A stretch of DNA of 64,000 nucleotides from Caulobacter soli. GTDB taxonomy: Bacteria > Pseudomonadota > Alphaproteobacteria > Caulobacterales > Caulobacteraceae. Of the stretch, positions 55,246 to 62,659 are shown one piece after another. The number at the start of each line of letters is the position of its first letter. Position 1 is the first letter of the stretch. Made by a program: the position numbers and the translations under genes. The notes under the pieces are model-generated. The model was not told where the DNA came from. It saw only the letters and a program-made list of their open reading frames with translations, and searched no databases. The stretch spans positions 4,509,501 to 4,573,500 of the forward strand of contig NZ_CP049199.1 of NCBI RefSeq assembly GCF_011045195.1, given 5' to 3'.

Positions 55246-57243
55246 ATGCGGCTGCGTTCGATGTTGTTGACGGCGTCCAGCGCCGGGATCCTTCTGGCCT
55301 GCGCCTCGGCGTCCCAGGCCCAGGATCTGGGCCATTCCGCCGTATCCGAGGTGGTGGTCACCGCCTCGCCGCTCAGCGGCGATCCGGACCGTTTCGCGAC
55401 GATCGTCGAGCAGGTGAGCCGCGATCAGGTGCTCGGCAACGGCGGCGCCAGCATCGCCGACGCGCTGCGCAACATCCCGGGCGTGGCGGGCACGGGCTTC
55501 GCCGCCGGGGCCAGCCGGCCGGTGATCCGCGGCATGGACGCCCAGCGCGTCAAGGTGACCGAGAACGGCCTGTCCAGCTCGGACGTCTCGGACGTCGGCC
55601 CCGACCACGGCGTGCCGATCGATCCGCTGGCCGCCCAAGACATCGAGGTGGTGCGCGGCGCGGCCACCCTGCGCTACGGCAGCCAGGCGATCGGCGGCGT
55701 GGTCAACGTGATCAACAACCGCATTCCGATGAAGCCCATCGACGGGATCCAGGGCGAGGCCACCACCGCCTATTCGTCCGCCGCCTCGACCGGCGAAGGC
55801 ACTGTCAGCGTCGACGCGGGGCAAGGCCCCTTCGCCGTCCACCTGGACGGTTTCGGCCGGCGGGCCAGCAACTACGACACGCCCGACGGCGTACAGCCCA
55901 ACTCGTGGTTCAAGGGCAACGGCTACTCCGGCGGCGCCTCGTACTTCTTCGGCGACGACAGCCGCGTCGGCGCCAGCGGCACCCACTACGAGGCCAAGTA
56001 CGGCATCCCGTCCGACGACACCTTCATCCGCATGAAGCAAGACAAGGGCGCGTTCGGCGGCTCGTTCAAGGTCGACCAGGGCGCTCTGCAGCGCATCAAT
56101 GTCGACGCCGGCTACGCCGACTACACCCACAGCGAGATCGACCCGGAGACCAACGAGGTTCTCTCGACCTTCAACAACAAGGAGTGGGACGGCCGGGCCG
56201 AGGCGCTGTTCGGCGCGACCGGTCCGCTGTCGGCCTCGGCGCTGGGCGTCCAGTTCCAGGATCGCAAGTTCAGCGCCCTGGGCGAGGGCGCCGACTATCT
56301 GCTGCCCACCCACACCCAGAGCGTGGCGGGCTTCGCGTTCGTCGAGGCGCCGGTCGGCCCCCTGCAGTTCCAGGGCGCGGCGCGCGTGGAACAGGTGCGG
56401 ATCGACGGCACCCCAGCCTCGGGGATCGAGACGCGGCGTAAATACACCCCGGTCAGCGTCTCGGGCGGCTTCACCTACCAGGCGTCCGACGCCCTGCGGC
56501 TGGGCCTGACCGCCTCGTCGGCCGCCCGGGCTCCGGCCCAGACCGAGCTGTTCGCCATCGGCCCGCACGACGGGCCGGCCACCTTCGAGACCGGCGATCC
56601 GGGCCTGAAGATCGAGCGGGCCAACTCCCTGGAGGCGACGGCGCGCTACAAGATCGGCTCGGAAGGCCGCATCGAGGCGTCGGTCTGGGGCGCGCGGTTC
56701 GACAACTACATCTATGGGGCTCTGACCGGCCGGATGTGCGACGACGACGGCGTCTGCGAAGCTGGCGGGACCGGCGGGCTGAAGGAACTGAACTACGGCC
56801 AGCGCGACGCCCAATTCTGGGGCGCGGAGGCCAAGGCCTTCTTCCCGCTGACCACGGTGGGCGGCGGCAAGCTGTCGGGCCAGGTGCTGGGCGACTATGT
56901 CCGCGCCAAGTTCACCGGCGGCGGCGGCGACGTGCCGCGCATCCAGCCCGGACGTTTCGGCGGCGGCCTGGACTGGGACAACGAGGTCATCGACGCCAGC
57001 TTCCTGGTGCTGGCGGTTTCGGCCCAGAACCATGTCGGCGTCGCTGACTCCACCACGGACGGCTATACCTCGGTCGACGCCCAGATCCGCTGGAAGCCCT
57101 TCGCGGCCAAGCCGGGGATCGCGCTGACCCTGGTCGGCCACAACCTGGCCGACGAGACGATCCGCAACGCCACGGCGCTCAACAAGGACGATGTCGTGAT
57201 GCCGGGCCGCGACGTGCGCCTGGTGCTGAGCGCCAAGTTCTGA
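55246..57243 (+). CDS. ZnuD-like TonB-dependent zinc receptor
   Basis: A 665-residue outer-membrane receptor. A signal peptide (LLTASSAGILLACASASQAQ) is followed by the TonB box (SEVVVTASPLS) and a plug with PVIRGMDAQRVKVTENG, then SDVGPDHGVPIDPLAAQDIE and VVRGAATLRYGSQAIGGVVN. This resembles ZnuD zinc receptors, as does the barrel segment ELFAIGPHDGPATFETGDPG before KIERANSLE. An extracellular loop holds a Cys pair (MCDDDGVCEAG). The C-terminus is VRLVLSAKF. A Zur-type box lies just upstream. Zinc uptake under zinc shortage is therefore likely. It differs in plug and regulation from the receptor at 49349. Confidence 0.9.
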   Translation: MRLRSMLLTASSAGILLACASASQAQDLGHSAVSEVVVTASPLSGDPDRFATIVEQVSRDQVLGNGGASIADALRNIPGVAGTGFAAGASRPVIRGMDAQRVKVTENGLSSSDVSDVGPDHGVPIDPLAAQDIEVVRGAATLRYGSQAIGGVVNVINNRIPMKPIDGIQGEATTAYSSAASTGEGTVSVDAGQGPFAVHLDGFGRRASNYDTPDGVQPNSWFKGNGYSGGASYFFGDDSRVGASGTHYEAKYGIPSDDTFIRMKQDKGAFGGSFKVDQGALQRINVDAGYADYTHSEIDPETNEVLSTFNNKEWDGRAEALFGATGPLSASALGVQFQDRKFSALGEGADYLLPTHTQSVAGFAFVEAPVGPLQFQGAARVEQVRIDGTPASGIETRRKYTPVSVSGGFTYQASDALRLGLTASSAARAPAQTELFAIGPHDGPATFETGDPGLKIERANSLEATARYKIGSEGRIEASVWGARFDNYIYGALTGRMCDDDGVCEAGGTGGLKELNYGQRDAQFWGAEAKAFFPLTTVGGGKLSGQVLGDYVRAKFTGGGGDVPRIQPGRFGGGLDWDNEVIDASFLVLAVSAQNHVGVADSTTDGYTSVDAQIRWKPFAAKPGIALTLVGHNLADETIRNATALNKDDVVMPGRDVRLVLSAKF

Positions 57244-57250
57244 CGGACAG

Positions 57251-57280
57251 CGTCACGGGCCGGTCCGCCGGCCCGTGACG
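57251..57280 (+). terminator. terminator-like hairpin after the zinc receptor gene
   Basis: CGTCACGGGCCGG and CCGGCCCGTGACG form a perfect 13-base stem with a TCCG loop, 7 bases after the stop. There is no T-tract. Confidence 0.6.
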
Positions 57281-57303
57281 CGGCTTCGACGACGGAGTCC
57301 CGA

Positions 57304-57573
57304 TTGGAACGGCGTGTGCGGCGTTTCGGACCCGAGGAACAGACCCGGGCCGTCGACGGGCTGCAGGCGGCGGTGTGGCGCGGCGTGGTCGCCCGCTTCG
57401 AACATCTGAAGGCGGCCGAGGGGCTGCGCCAGGCCGACCTGGCGGCGGCGCTGGGCGTCTCGCGCCCCCAGATCCACGAATGGCTGTCGGACCCGCGCAA
57501 CATGACCCTGAAGGCGGCGGGCCGGCTGCTCCTGGCCATGGGCGCCGAGGCCCATGTCGAGGTCCAGGCCTGA
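57304..57573 (+). CDS. XRE-type helix-turn-helix protein
   Basis: An 89-residue protein with one Cro/CI-type HTH at about residues 37-70: EGLRQADLAAALGVSRPQIH then EWLSDPRNMTLKAAGRLLLA. The N-terminal 35 residues (RFGPEEQTRAVDGLQAAVWR) are helical. This resembles small HTH proteins of antitoxin or regulator type, but no toxin gene is adjacent. The TTG at 57304 is the likely start; upstream is the zinc-receptor hairpin. It is convergent with pseI, 3 bases away. Targets unknown. Confidence 0.7.
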   Translation: MERRVRRFGPEEQTRAVDGLQAAVWRGVVARFEHLKAAEGLRQADLAAALGVSRPQIHEWLSDPRNMTLKAAGRLLLAMGAEAHVEVQA

Positions 57574-57576
57574 TCC

Positions 57577-58629
57577 CTACCCCACCATGTCCCAGGCCAG
57601 CGGCTCGCCGCGCTTGAGGGCGCGCGCCGCCGGCTTGCCCAGCACGGCCTCGTAGTCGGCGGGGGGCAAACCGTTACCGGGGCGCACCGAACGGACATTG
57701 GCCTTGGTCAGGGGCTCGCCGGCCGCGACGTCGGCGGTGACGTAGAGCGAGCGGCGGAACTGGCGGTTGCCGCGCTCCGAACCCAGCAGGTCGTAATTGA
57801 CCCCGCCCAGGGCCTTCCAGGCGTTCTTGGTGTCGTCGACCAGGGCGCGGAACTCGGCCGGCTCCAGGCTGAAGGCGGCGTCCGGGCCACCGTCGGCGCG
57901 GGCCAGGGTGAAGTGCTTCTCCACCGCGCAGGCGCCCAGCGACACGGCCGCCACCGAGGCCGCCGTGCCCGGGGTGTGGTCCGACAGGCCGATCGGCACG
58001 CCGAAGCGGGCGGCCATGTCGACGATGGTGCGGACGTTGGCGTCCTCGAAGCTGGCCGGATAGCTGGAGACGCAGTGCAGCAGCAGCACCCCGGCCGCGC
58101 CGGCCTGCAGGGCGGTGTCGAGGGCGGTCTGCATCTCGGCCAGGTTGGCCATGCCGGTCGAGATGATCAGCGGCTTGCCCTGACGGGCGGCGTAGCGGAT
58201 CAGCGGCAGGTCCACGGCCTCGAACGAGGCGATCTTGTAGGCGGGGGCGCCCAGGCCGCTCAGCAGGTCGACGGCGGTCTCGTCGAACGGGCTGGAGAAG
58301 ATCGTCACCCCCCGCTTGGCCGCCCGCTCGAAGATCGGCCCGTGCCAGTCGTAGGGGGTCTGGGCCTCTTGGTAGAGCTCGTGCAGGCTGCGCCCGTCCC
58401 ACAGGCCGCCGTGGATCTTGAACTCCGGGCGATCGACGTCGAGCGTGATGGTGTCGGCGGTGTAGGTCTGCAGCTTGATCGCGTCAGCCCCGGTGTCGGC
58501 GGCGGCGTCGACCATCTCCAGCGCGCGCTCCAGGCTGCCGTTGTGATTGCCCGACAGCTCGCAGATCACATAGGGCTCGAAATCAGCCCCGATCTTGCGG
58601 CCGGCGATCTCGATGAAGGGGGCGGTCAT
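57577..58629 (-). CDS. pseI: pseudaminic acid synthase-type NeuB-family enzyme
   Basis: Condenses phosphoenolpyruvate with a diacetamido-trideoxy hexose to give the nine-carbon sugar acid. The 350-residue protein has the NeuB TIM barrel: PYVICELSGNHNGSLERALE, GADAIKLQTYTADTITLDVD, TIFSSPFDETAVDLLSGLGA, SDHTPGTAASVAAVSLGACA. The segment ADGGPDAAFSLEPAEFRALV is typical of PseI rather than NeuB. A SAF (antifreeze-like) domain at the C-terminus (SLYVTADVAAGEPLTKANVR) is also complete. Together with pseG and the cytidylyltransferase at 46-48 kb it fits a pseudaminic-acid pathway for flagellin glycosylation. The start is ATG 58629. Confidence 0.92.
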   Translation of the reverse strand: MTAPFIEIAGRKIGADFEPYVICELSGNHNGSLERALEMVDAAADTGADAIKLQTYTADTITLDVDRPEFKIHGGLWDGRSLHELYQEAQTPYDWHGPIFERAAKRGVTIFSSPFDETAVDLLSGLGAPAYKIASFEAVDLPLIRYAARQGKPLIISTGMANLAEMQTALDTALQAGAAGVLLLHCVSSYPASFEDANVRTIVDMAARFGVPIGLSDHTPGTAASVAAVSLGACAVEKHFTLARADGGPDAAFSLEPAEFRALVDDTKNAWKALGGVNYDLLGSERGNRQFRRSLYVTADVAAGEPLTKANVRSVRPGNGLPPADYEAVLGKPAARALKRGEPLAWDMVG

Positions 58630-58707
58630 GGGCGCGTTCTTCTGGGGCGGCTCGTGGTGCTTTGGCCCATATTAACCCTGAAATCGTGGACGAGGCGTCA
58701 ACTCAAA

Positions 58708-58841
58708 CCCTCTCCCCGTGGGGGAGGCGATCGCGCAGCGATCGGTGGGGGGAGTCTTGAGATCGTCGATCCGGGTTGTGGTCGCTTGCCGATCACTCCC
58801 CCCTCCGTCGGCTTCGCCGACACCTCCCCCACAGGGGGAGG
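58708..58841. repeat. dispersed palindromic repeat, family B-like pair
   Basis: Two halves, ccctctccccgtgggggagg with gatcgcgcagcgatc and ctccgtcggcttcgccgaca with cctcccccacagggggagg, lie about 40 bases apart. Related to the element at 16791-16915. It fills the gap between the divergent pseI and trxB genes. Confidence 0.65.
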
Positions 58842-58898
58842 ATCTTCAGCGCCCTCCCGGAGTCGCGCACAACCGGAATCGGCCCTATATCTGCGCCT

Positions 58899-59906
58899 AT
58901 GTCGACTCTCGAACCCCGCCACACCCGCTGCCTGATCATCGGCTCAGGCCCCGCCGGCTACACCGCCGCCATCTATGCCGCGCGCGCGCTGCTCAAGCCC
59001 GTGCTGATCGCCGGCATCCAGCCCGGCGGCCAGCTGACGATCACGACCGACGTCGAGAACTATCCCGGCTTCGCCGACGTCATCCAGGGCCCCTGGCTGA
59101 TGGACCAGATGAAGGCCCAGGCCGAGCACGTGGGCACCGAGTTCGTCAGCGACATCGTGCTGTCGGCCGACCTCTCCAAGCGCCCGTTCCACATCAAGAC
59201 CGACAGCGGCCAGGACTGGTTCGCCGAGACCCTGATCATCGCCACCGGCGCCCAGGCCAAGTGGCTGGGTCTGGAGAGCGAGGCCAGGTTCCAGGGCTTC
59301 GGCGTCAGCGCCTGCGCCACCTGCGACGGCTTCTTCTATCGCAACAAGGACGTGGTGGTGGTCGGCGGCGGCAACACGGCCGTCGAGGAAGCCCTGTTCC
59401 TGACCAGCTTCGCCAGCAAGGTCACGCTGGTGCACCGCAAGGACGAGCTGCGGGCCGAGATGATCCTGCAGGAACGCCTGCTGGCCCATCCCAAGATCGA
59501 GGTGATCTGGGACAGCGCCATCGACGAGGTCCTGGGCGACTCCAATCCGGCCGGCGTCACCGGCGTGCGGCTGAAGAACGTCAAGACCGGCGAGACGCAA
59601 GAGGTGAAGTGCGACGGCGTGTTCATCGCCATCGGCCACGCCCCGTCGTCGGAGCTGTTCAAGGACCAGCTGGAAACCCACGCCGGCGGCTATCTGTCGG
59701 TCAAGCCGGGCACGACCTCGACCGCCGTTCCGGGCGTCTACGCGGCCGGCGACGTCACCGACGACGTCTACCGCCAGGCCGTCACCGCGGCCGGCATGGG
59801 CTGCATGGCCGCCCTGGAAGCCGTGCGCTTCCTGGCCGAGGAGGACCACAAGAAGGCTCACCACCCGATCACCCACCACGAGGCCGAGAAGATCGGGGTT
59901 TGGTAG
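58899..59906 (+). CDS. trxB: thioredoxin-disulfide reductase
   Basis: Uses NADPH and FAD to reduce thioredoxin. The 335-residue protein has the FAD site CLIIGSGPAGYTAAIYAARA near its start, the active-site Cys139-Ala-Thr-Cys142 in SACATCDGFFYRNKDV, the NADPH site VVVVGGGNTAVEEALFL, and the second FAD segment PGVYAAGDVTDDVYRQAVTA near the end. Everything is intact and normal in length. ATG 58899 gives the family N-terminus; in-frame codons upstream lie inside the repeat element. Confidence 0.97.
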   Translation: MSTLEPRHTRCLIIGSGPAGYTAAIYAARALLKPVLIAGIQPGGQLTITTDVENYPGFADVIQGPWLMDQMKAQAEHVGTEFVSDIVLSADLSKRPFHIKTDSGQDWFAETLIIATGAQAKWLGLESEARFQGFGVSACATCDGFFYRNKDVVVVGGGNTAVEEALFLTSFASKVTLVHRKDELRAEMILQERLLAHPKIEVIWDSAIDEVLGDSNPAGVTGVRLKNVKTGETQEVKCDGVFIAIGHAPSSELFKDQLETHAGGYLSVKPGTTSTAVPGVYAAGDVTDDVYRQAVTAAGMGCMAALEAVRFLAEEDHKKAHHPITHHEAEKIGVW

Positions 59907-60055
59907 GGGGAGTGTATCATTCCTTCAGAGCGTCACTTTGAACGTCCGACCTGATGCAACTTTTCCGCAAGGCTGCAGAAGGCGAGTTTGTGTTCAAGCT
60001 TAGCAATCAATGCTAGGTGGTGCCTATCCAATTCTACATGCGCGCGGGAGTGATC

Positions 60056-60706
60056 GTGGGGGAAGCAAAGAGGAGACGCGATAAGGGCGAAATGCCCTAC
60101 CAGCAGCCTCAACCAAAAGGTTGGCCTTCAAGGGTCGACAAAGGAAGAGCGCTCGCTGCGTTCGTCCGTTGTTCCCAATCCGCCCCGACCACTCCCAAGC
60201 ATCCGCTTTCAGAAAGGGTCGAAGACTTTTGCGGACGACTTAGCTCATCTCCACCTGTACTGCTTCAGCTCACTGAGACTACAGAAAACTACAAAGCCGG
60301 ATTCTGCCATGCGAACGTGCTCCATCAGGTTAAACACCATGGCGGACATCAAGTTTACGGATGGATGATCTGGGAAGGTACGAACTTTGTTGAAGCCGAG
60401 TTCCATAGCGTTTGGCAAAGCGGCGAAAATAGCGAACTTCTAGACATTACGCCGCGTATAGATGGCGAATTCGAAGTCCTTTTTCTCCCGGACCCGACAA
60501 CCCGACTGACCAGAGTCGGCGAGGTGGACTACGGAATCGCAAACAGGACGGATATTCCCGAGTGCCCTTACACAGCGGCAAGACAGCCTTATCCGACCCC
60601 GACCTACCCCATGGACTACAGTCTCGATCGCGAAATGATCGTGGAGATGCGACGGCTAGGATTTTCAAAACTGTCGCAGGCAATTGGACTAGACGCCTTC
60701 GACTAG
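60056..60706 (+). CDS. hypothetical protein with a possible Cys-His-Asp triad
   Basis: A 216-residue protein of lower GC content than its neighbours. The GTG start at 60056 gives the N-terminus VGEAKRRRDKG, matching the common 'MGEAKRR' opening of many uncharacterised proteins, and GGGAG lies 5 bases upstream. The central region has Cys84 (KAGFCHANV), then GGHQVYGWMIWE, His117 (EAEFHSVW) and Asp130 (ELLDITPR), an order seen in papain-like and transglutaminase-like enzymes. A short VLFLPDPTT strand follows. Activity is inference; no family name is known to me. Composition suggests transfer into the trxB-SleB interval. Confidence 0.65.
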   Translation: MGEAKRRRDKGEMPYQQPQPKGWPSRVDKGRALAAFVRCSQSAPTTPKHPLSERVEDFCGRLSSSPPVLLQLTETTENYKAGFCHANVLHQVKHHGGHQVYGWMIWEGTNFVEAEFHSVWQSGENSELLDITPRIDGEFEVLFLPDPTTRLTRVGEVDYGIANRTDIPECPYTAARQPYPTPTYPMDYSLDREMIVEMRRLGFSKLSQAIGLDAFD

Positions 60707-60860
60707 TCTGACTGCCGTTTGTTGACGTGAAAATGCCTTCCCCGATTATGAGAAACCTCCACCCCACGCAGCTGCGACATTCAATGACTGGCGGTACACC
60801 AACATACACGTCGCTAGCCGTGTCCATTGGCTAGACGTTGAGCTTTGGGGAGATAGCCCC

Positions 60861-62087
60861 CTAGTTCAACGGGTCCAGCAGGCTCGGCGGCCGCTGCCTG
60901 GGCGGCGGCGGGGGTGGAGGCGGCGGGGGCGCGGCTTCGACGGTCTTGACCGTCGTATCCACCACGGGCGCCTCGATCGCGCCCAGGGCCTTGTTGATCT
61001 TGGCGATCTCCTCGGCCGTGGGCAGGCGGCGGCCGCCGCGCATGGCGGCGGCGGGGTCACCGGTCATCGGCGGCAGGATCTCGACCACGCCCTCGGGGCT
61101 GACGATCTTGGCCGGCTCGCCGGTCGCGGCGGGGACCAGGCCGGCGCCGCCGGCCGCCACGGCCGCCAGGGAGCCCGGCGGCGCGGCTTCCAGGGTGCGG
61201 GGATCCGCCCCCATCAGGATCTCGGCCGACAGCGTCTCGTTGCCCGAATAGCGTCCCTTGAACGCCGCCTGCGTGCCCGACGGTCCGGTCCAGCGATAGA
61301 AGATGTGCGCCCCCAGGGTGCGCAGCTTGACCAGGGTTGGCGCCCAGTACGGATAGACGTAGTTGGCGTGGTAGTGGGTGGCCGCCCCGACGTCCCTCAT
61401 CACGTAGCCGGACAGGGCCCGCTTGGCGACGATCTCGGCGTTGGTCCAGATCGTGGGACTGATCGCCCGCTCCAGAGAACCGTCGCAAGTGAAGCTGAAC
61501 TGGCAGCCCGTGCCCCGCGCCGCGCCCTCGTAGACGACGCCGCAGATCGACTTGGGATAGCCTGGGTGGCGCACCCGGTTGATCACGGTCTGGGCCACGG
61601 CCTGCTGCCCCTCGATCGGCTCGAAGCCGGCCTCGAAATAGACCGCCTGGGTCATGCAGTGCAGGGCCTGGTCGCGCACGGCCTGCGAGCCGGTCAGCAT
61701 GAACGGCCGCGAGGGCTCCAGCGCCAGGGGCGAGGCGGGCTTGTAGCTGTTGATCAGCCGTGCTTCGTCGAAGTCGGCGTCGCGGTCGCCCAGGCGCGGT
61801 ATCCGGTGCAGGTCCAGCTTTTCCCAGCCGGGCACGCGGCCCCAATAGTCCTTGTGCGGCCGGGGATCGTGCCGCCGGGCCAGGGCCAGCATGGCCGGGT
61901 CCATGTCGGCCGTGTAGCGGGCCAGGCCCGCGTCGGACAGGCTGCCGGCCAGCCGGGCCACGCCCGCCGCCCGCCCCGCGCCCGCCGGCATGTAGTAGGT
62001 GGCGCACGCGGAAAGGCCGCCGAGGGCGACGAGCGCGCCCCCGACGACCTTGACGGCCTTAACGGTGTATCGGTCTAGACCGGGCAC
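60861..62087 (-). CDS. SleB-type cell-wall hydrolase
   Basis: A 408-residue peptidoglycan hydrolase of the Hydrolase_2 (SleB/CwlJ) family. The N-terminus has a hydrophobic helix with Cys (VVGGALVALGGLSACATYY), a probable lipoprotein signal (LSAC). The catalytic domain is at about residues 145-255: CMTQAVYFEAGFEPIEGQQA (with the catalytic Glu in YFEA), VAQTVINRVRHPGYPKSICG, GCQFSFTCDG and ATHYHANYVYPYWAPTL. The C-terminal third is low complexity, ending in a poly-Pro run. It should act on peptidoglycan in the periplasm. Start ATG 62087; it ends next to a gap of about 150 bases with no gene. Confidence 0.9.
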   Translation of the reverse strand: MPGLDRYTVKAVKVVGGALVALGGLSACATYYMPAGAGRAAGVARLAGSLSDAGLARYTADMDPAMLALARRHDPRPHKDYWGRVPGWEKLDLHRIPRLGDRDADFDEARLINSYKPASPLALEPSRPFMLTGSQAVRDQALHCMTQAVYFEAGFEPIEGQQAVAQTVINRVRHPGYPKSICGVVYEGAARGTGCQFSFTCDGSLERAISPTIWTNAEIVAKRALSGYVMRDVGAATHYHANYVYPYWAPTLVKLRTLGAHIFYRWTGPSGTQAAFKGRYSGNETLSAEILMGADPRTLEAAPPGSLAAVAAGGAGLVPAATGEPAKIVSPEGVVEILPPMTGDPAAAMRGGRRLPTAEEIAKINKALGAIEAPVVDTTVKTVEAAPPPPPPPPPPRQRPPSLLDPLN

Positions 62088-62103
62088 GCGGCCTCCCGGA
62101 CGA

Positions 62104-62583
62104 TCACTTCCCGCCGAGCGTGGAGCGGATCATCCAGGCGTGCTTTTCGTGGGCGGCCAGGCGCTGGGTGTAGAGGTCGGCGGTGGCCTCGTCGCCAGCT
62201 TCGTCGGCGGCTTCGAAGGCGCCCCGCAGGGTGGCGATCACGGTCTCGTTGTCGGTCAGCAGTTCCTTGAACATGCCTTCCCACTCCTTCTCGGCGTCAC
62301 CGTCCTTGATGCTGGAGAGGTTGCCGAAAGCGCCGTAGCCCATGGGGGCCAGCTCGCCCAGGCCGCGAATGCGCTCGGCGATGGCGTCCAGCGCCGTCCA
62401 CTGCTCGGTGTACTGGCCTTCCAGCAGCACGTGGAGGGCTGCGAAGTTCGCGCCGCGCACGTTCCAGTGATAACCATGGGTCTTGAGGTACAACGCGTAG
62501 CTGTCGGCCAGAACCTTGTTCAGGCCCGCCACGACATCGGCGCGCTGTTTCGCGGTGAAGCCGGTGTTCAGGTTCGCAGCCAT
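62104..62583 (-). CDS. dps: Dps-family ferritin-like DNA-protection protein
   Basis: A 159-residue ferritin-like protein that oxidises and stores iron and protects DNA. The ferroxidase residues are visible: His36 and His39 (THGYHWNVRGANF), His51 (ALHVLLEGQY), Asp66 and Glu70 (LDAIAERIRGLGELA). The N-terminal tail is short and not very basic. I chose the second of two consecutive ATG codons (62583) because GGGAG then lies at the normal 6-base spacing. It is 16 bases upstream of the SleB-type gene on the same strand and could be co-transcribed with it. Confidence 0.93.
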   Translation of the reverse strand: MAANLNTGFTAKQRADVVAGLNKVLADSYALYLKTHGYHWNVRGANFAALHVLLEGQYTEQWTALDAIAERIRGLGELAPMGYGAFGNLSSIKDGDAEKEWEGMFKELLTDNETVIATLRGAFEAADEAGDEATADLYTQRLAAHEKHAWMIRSTLGGK

Positions 62584-62659
62584 CATAATCTCCCGTGTTG
62601 CGTGTCCTAGGTAAGCGTGTCCATGCTCTAGGCAAGCGGTTATGTGCGCATGGAGTCCC

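Noticed and set aside
54936..55361. A minus-strand open frame across the left flank of the ZnuD-like gene
   Set aside because: It begins inside the receptor gene, has no ribosome-binding site and no family resemblance, and overlaps the Zur-type box. It may contain decayed sequence, but I cannot support a gene.
60707..60860. Possible small gene between the Cys-His-Asp protein gene and the SleB-type gene
   Set aside because: No open frame with a ribosome-binding site was found in this 154-base gap.
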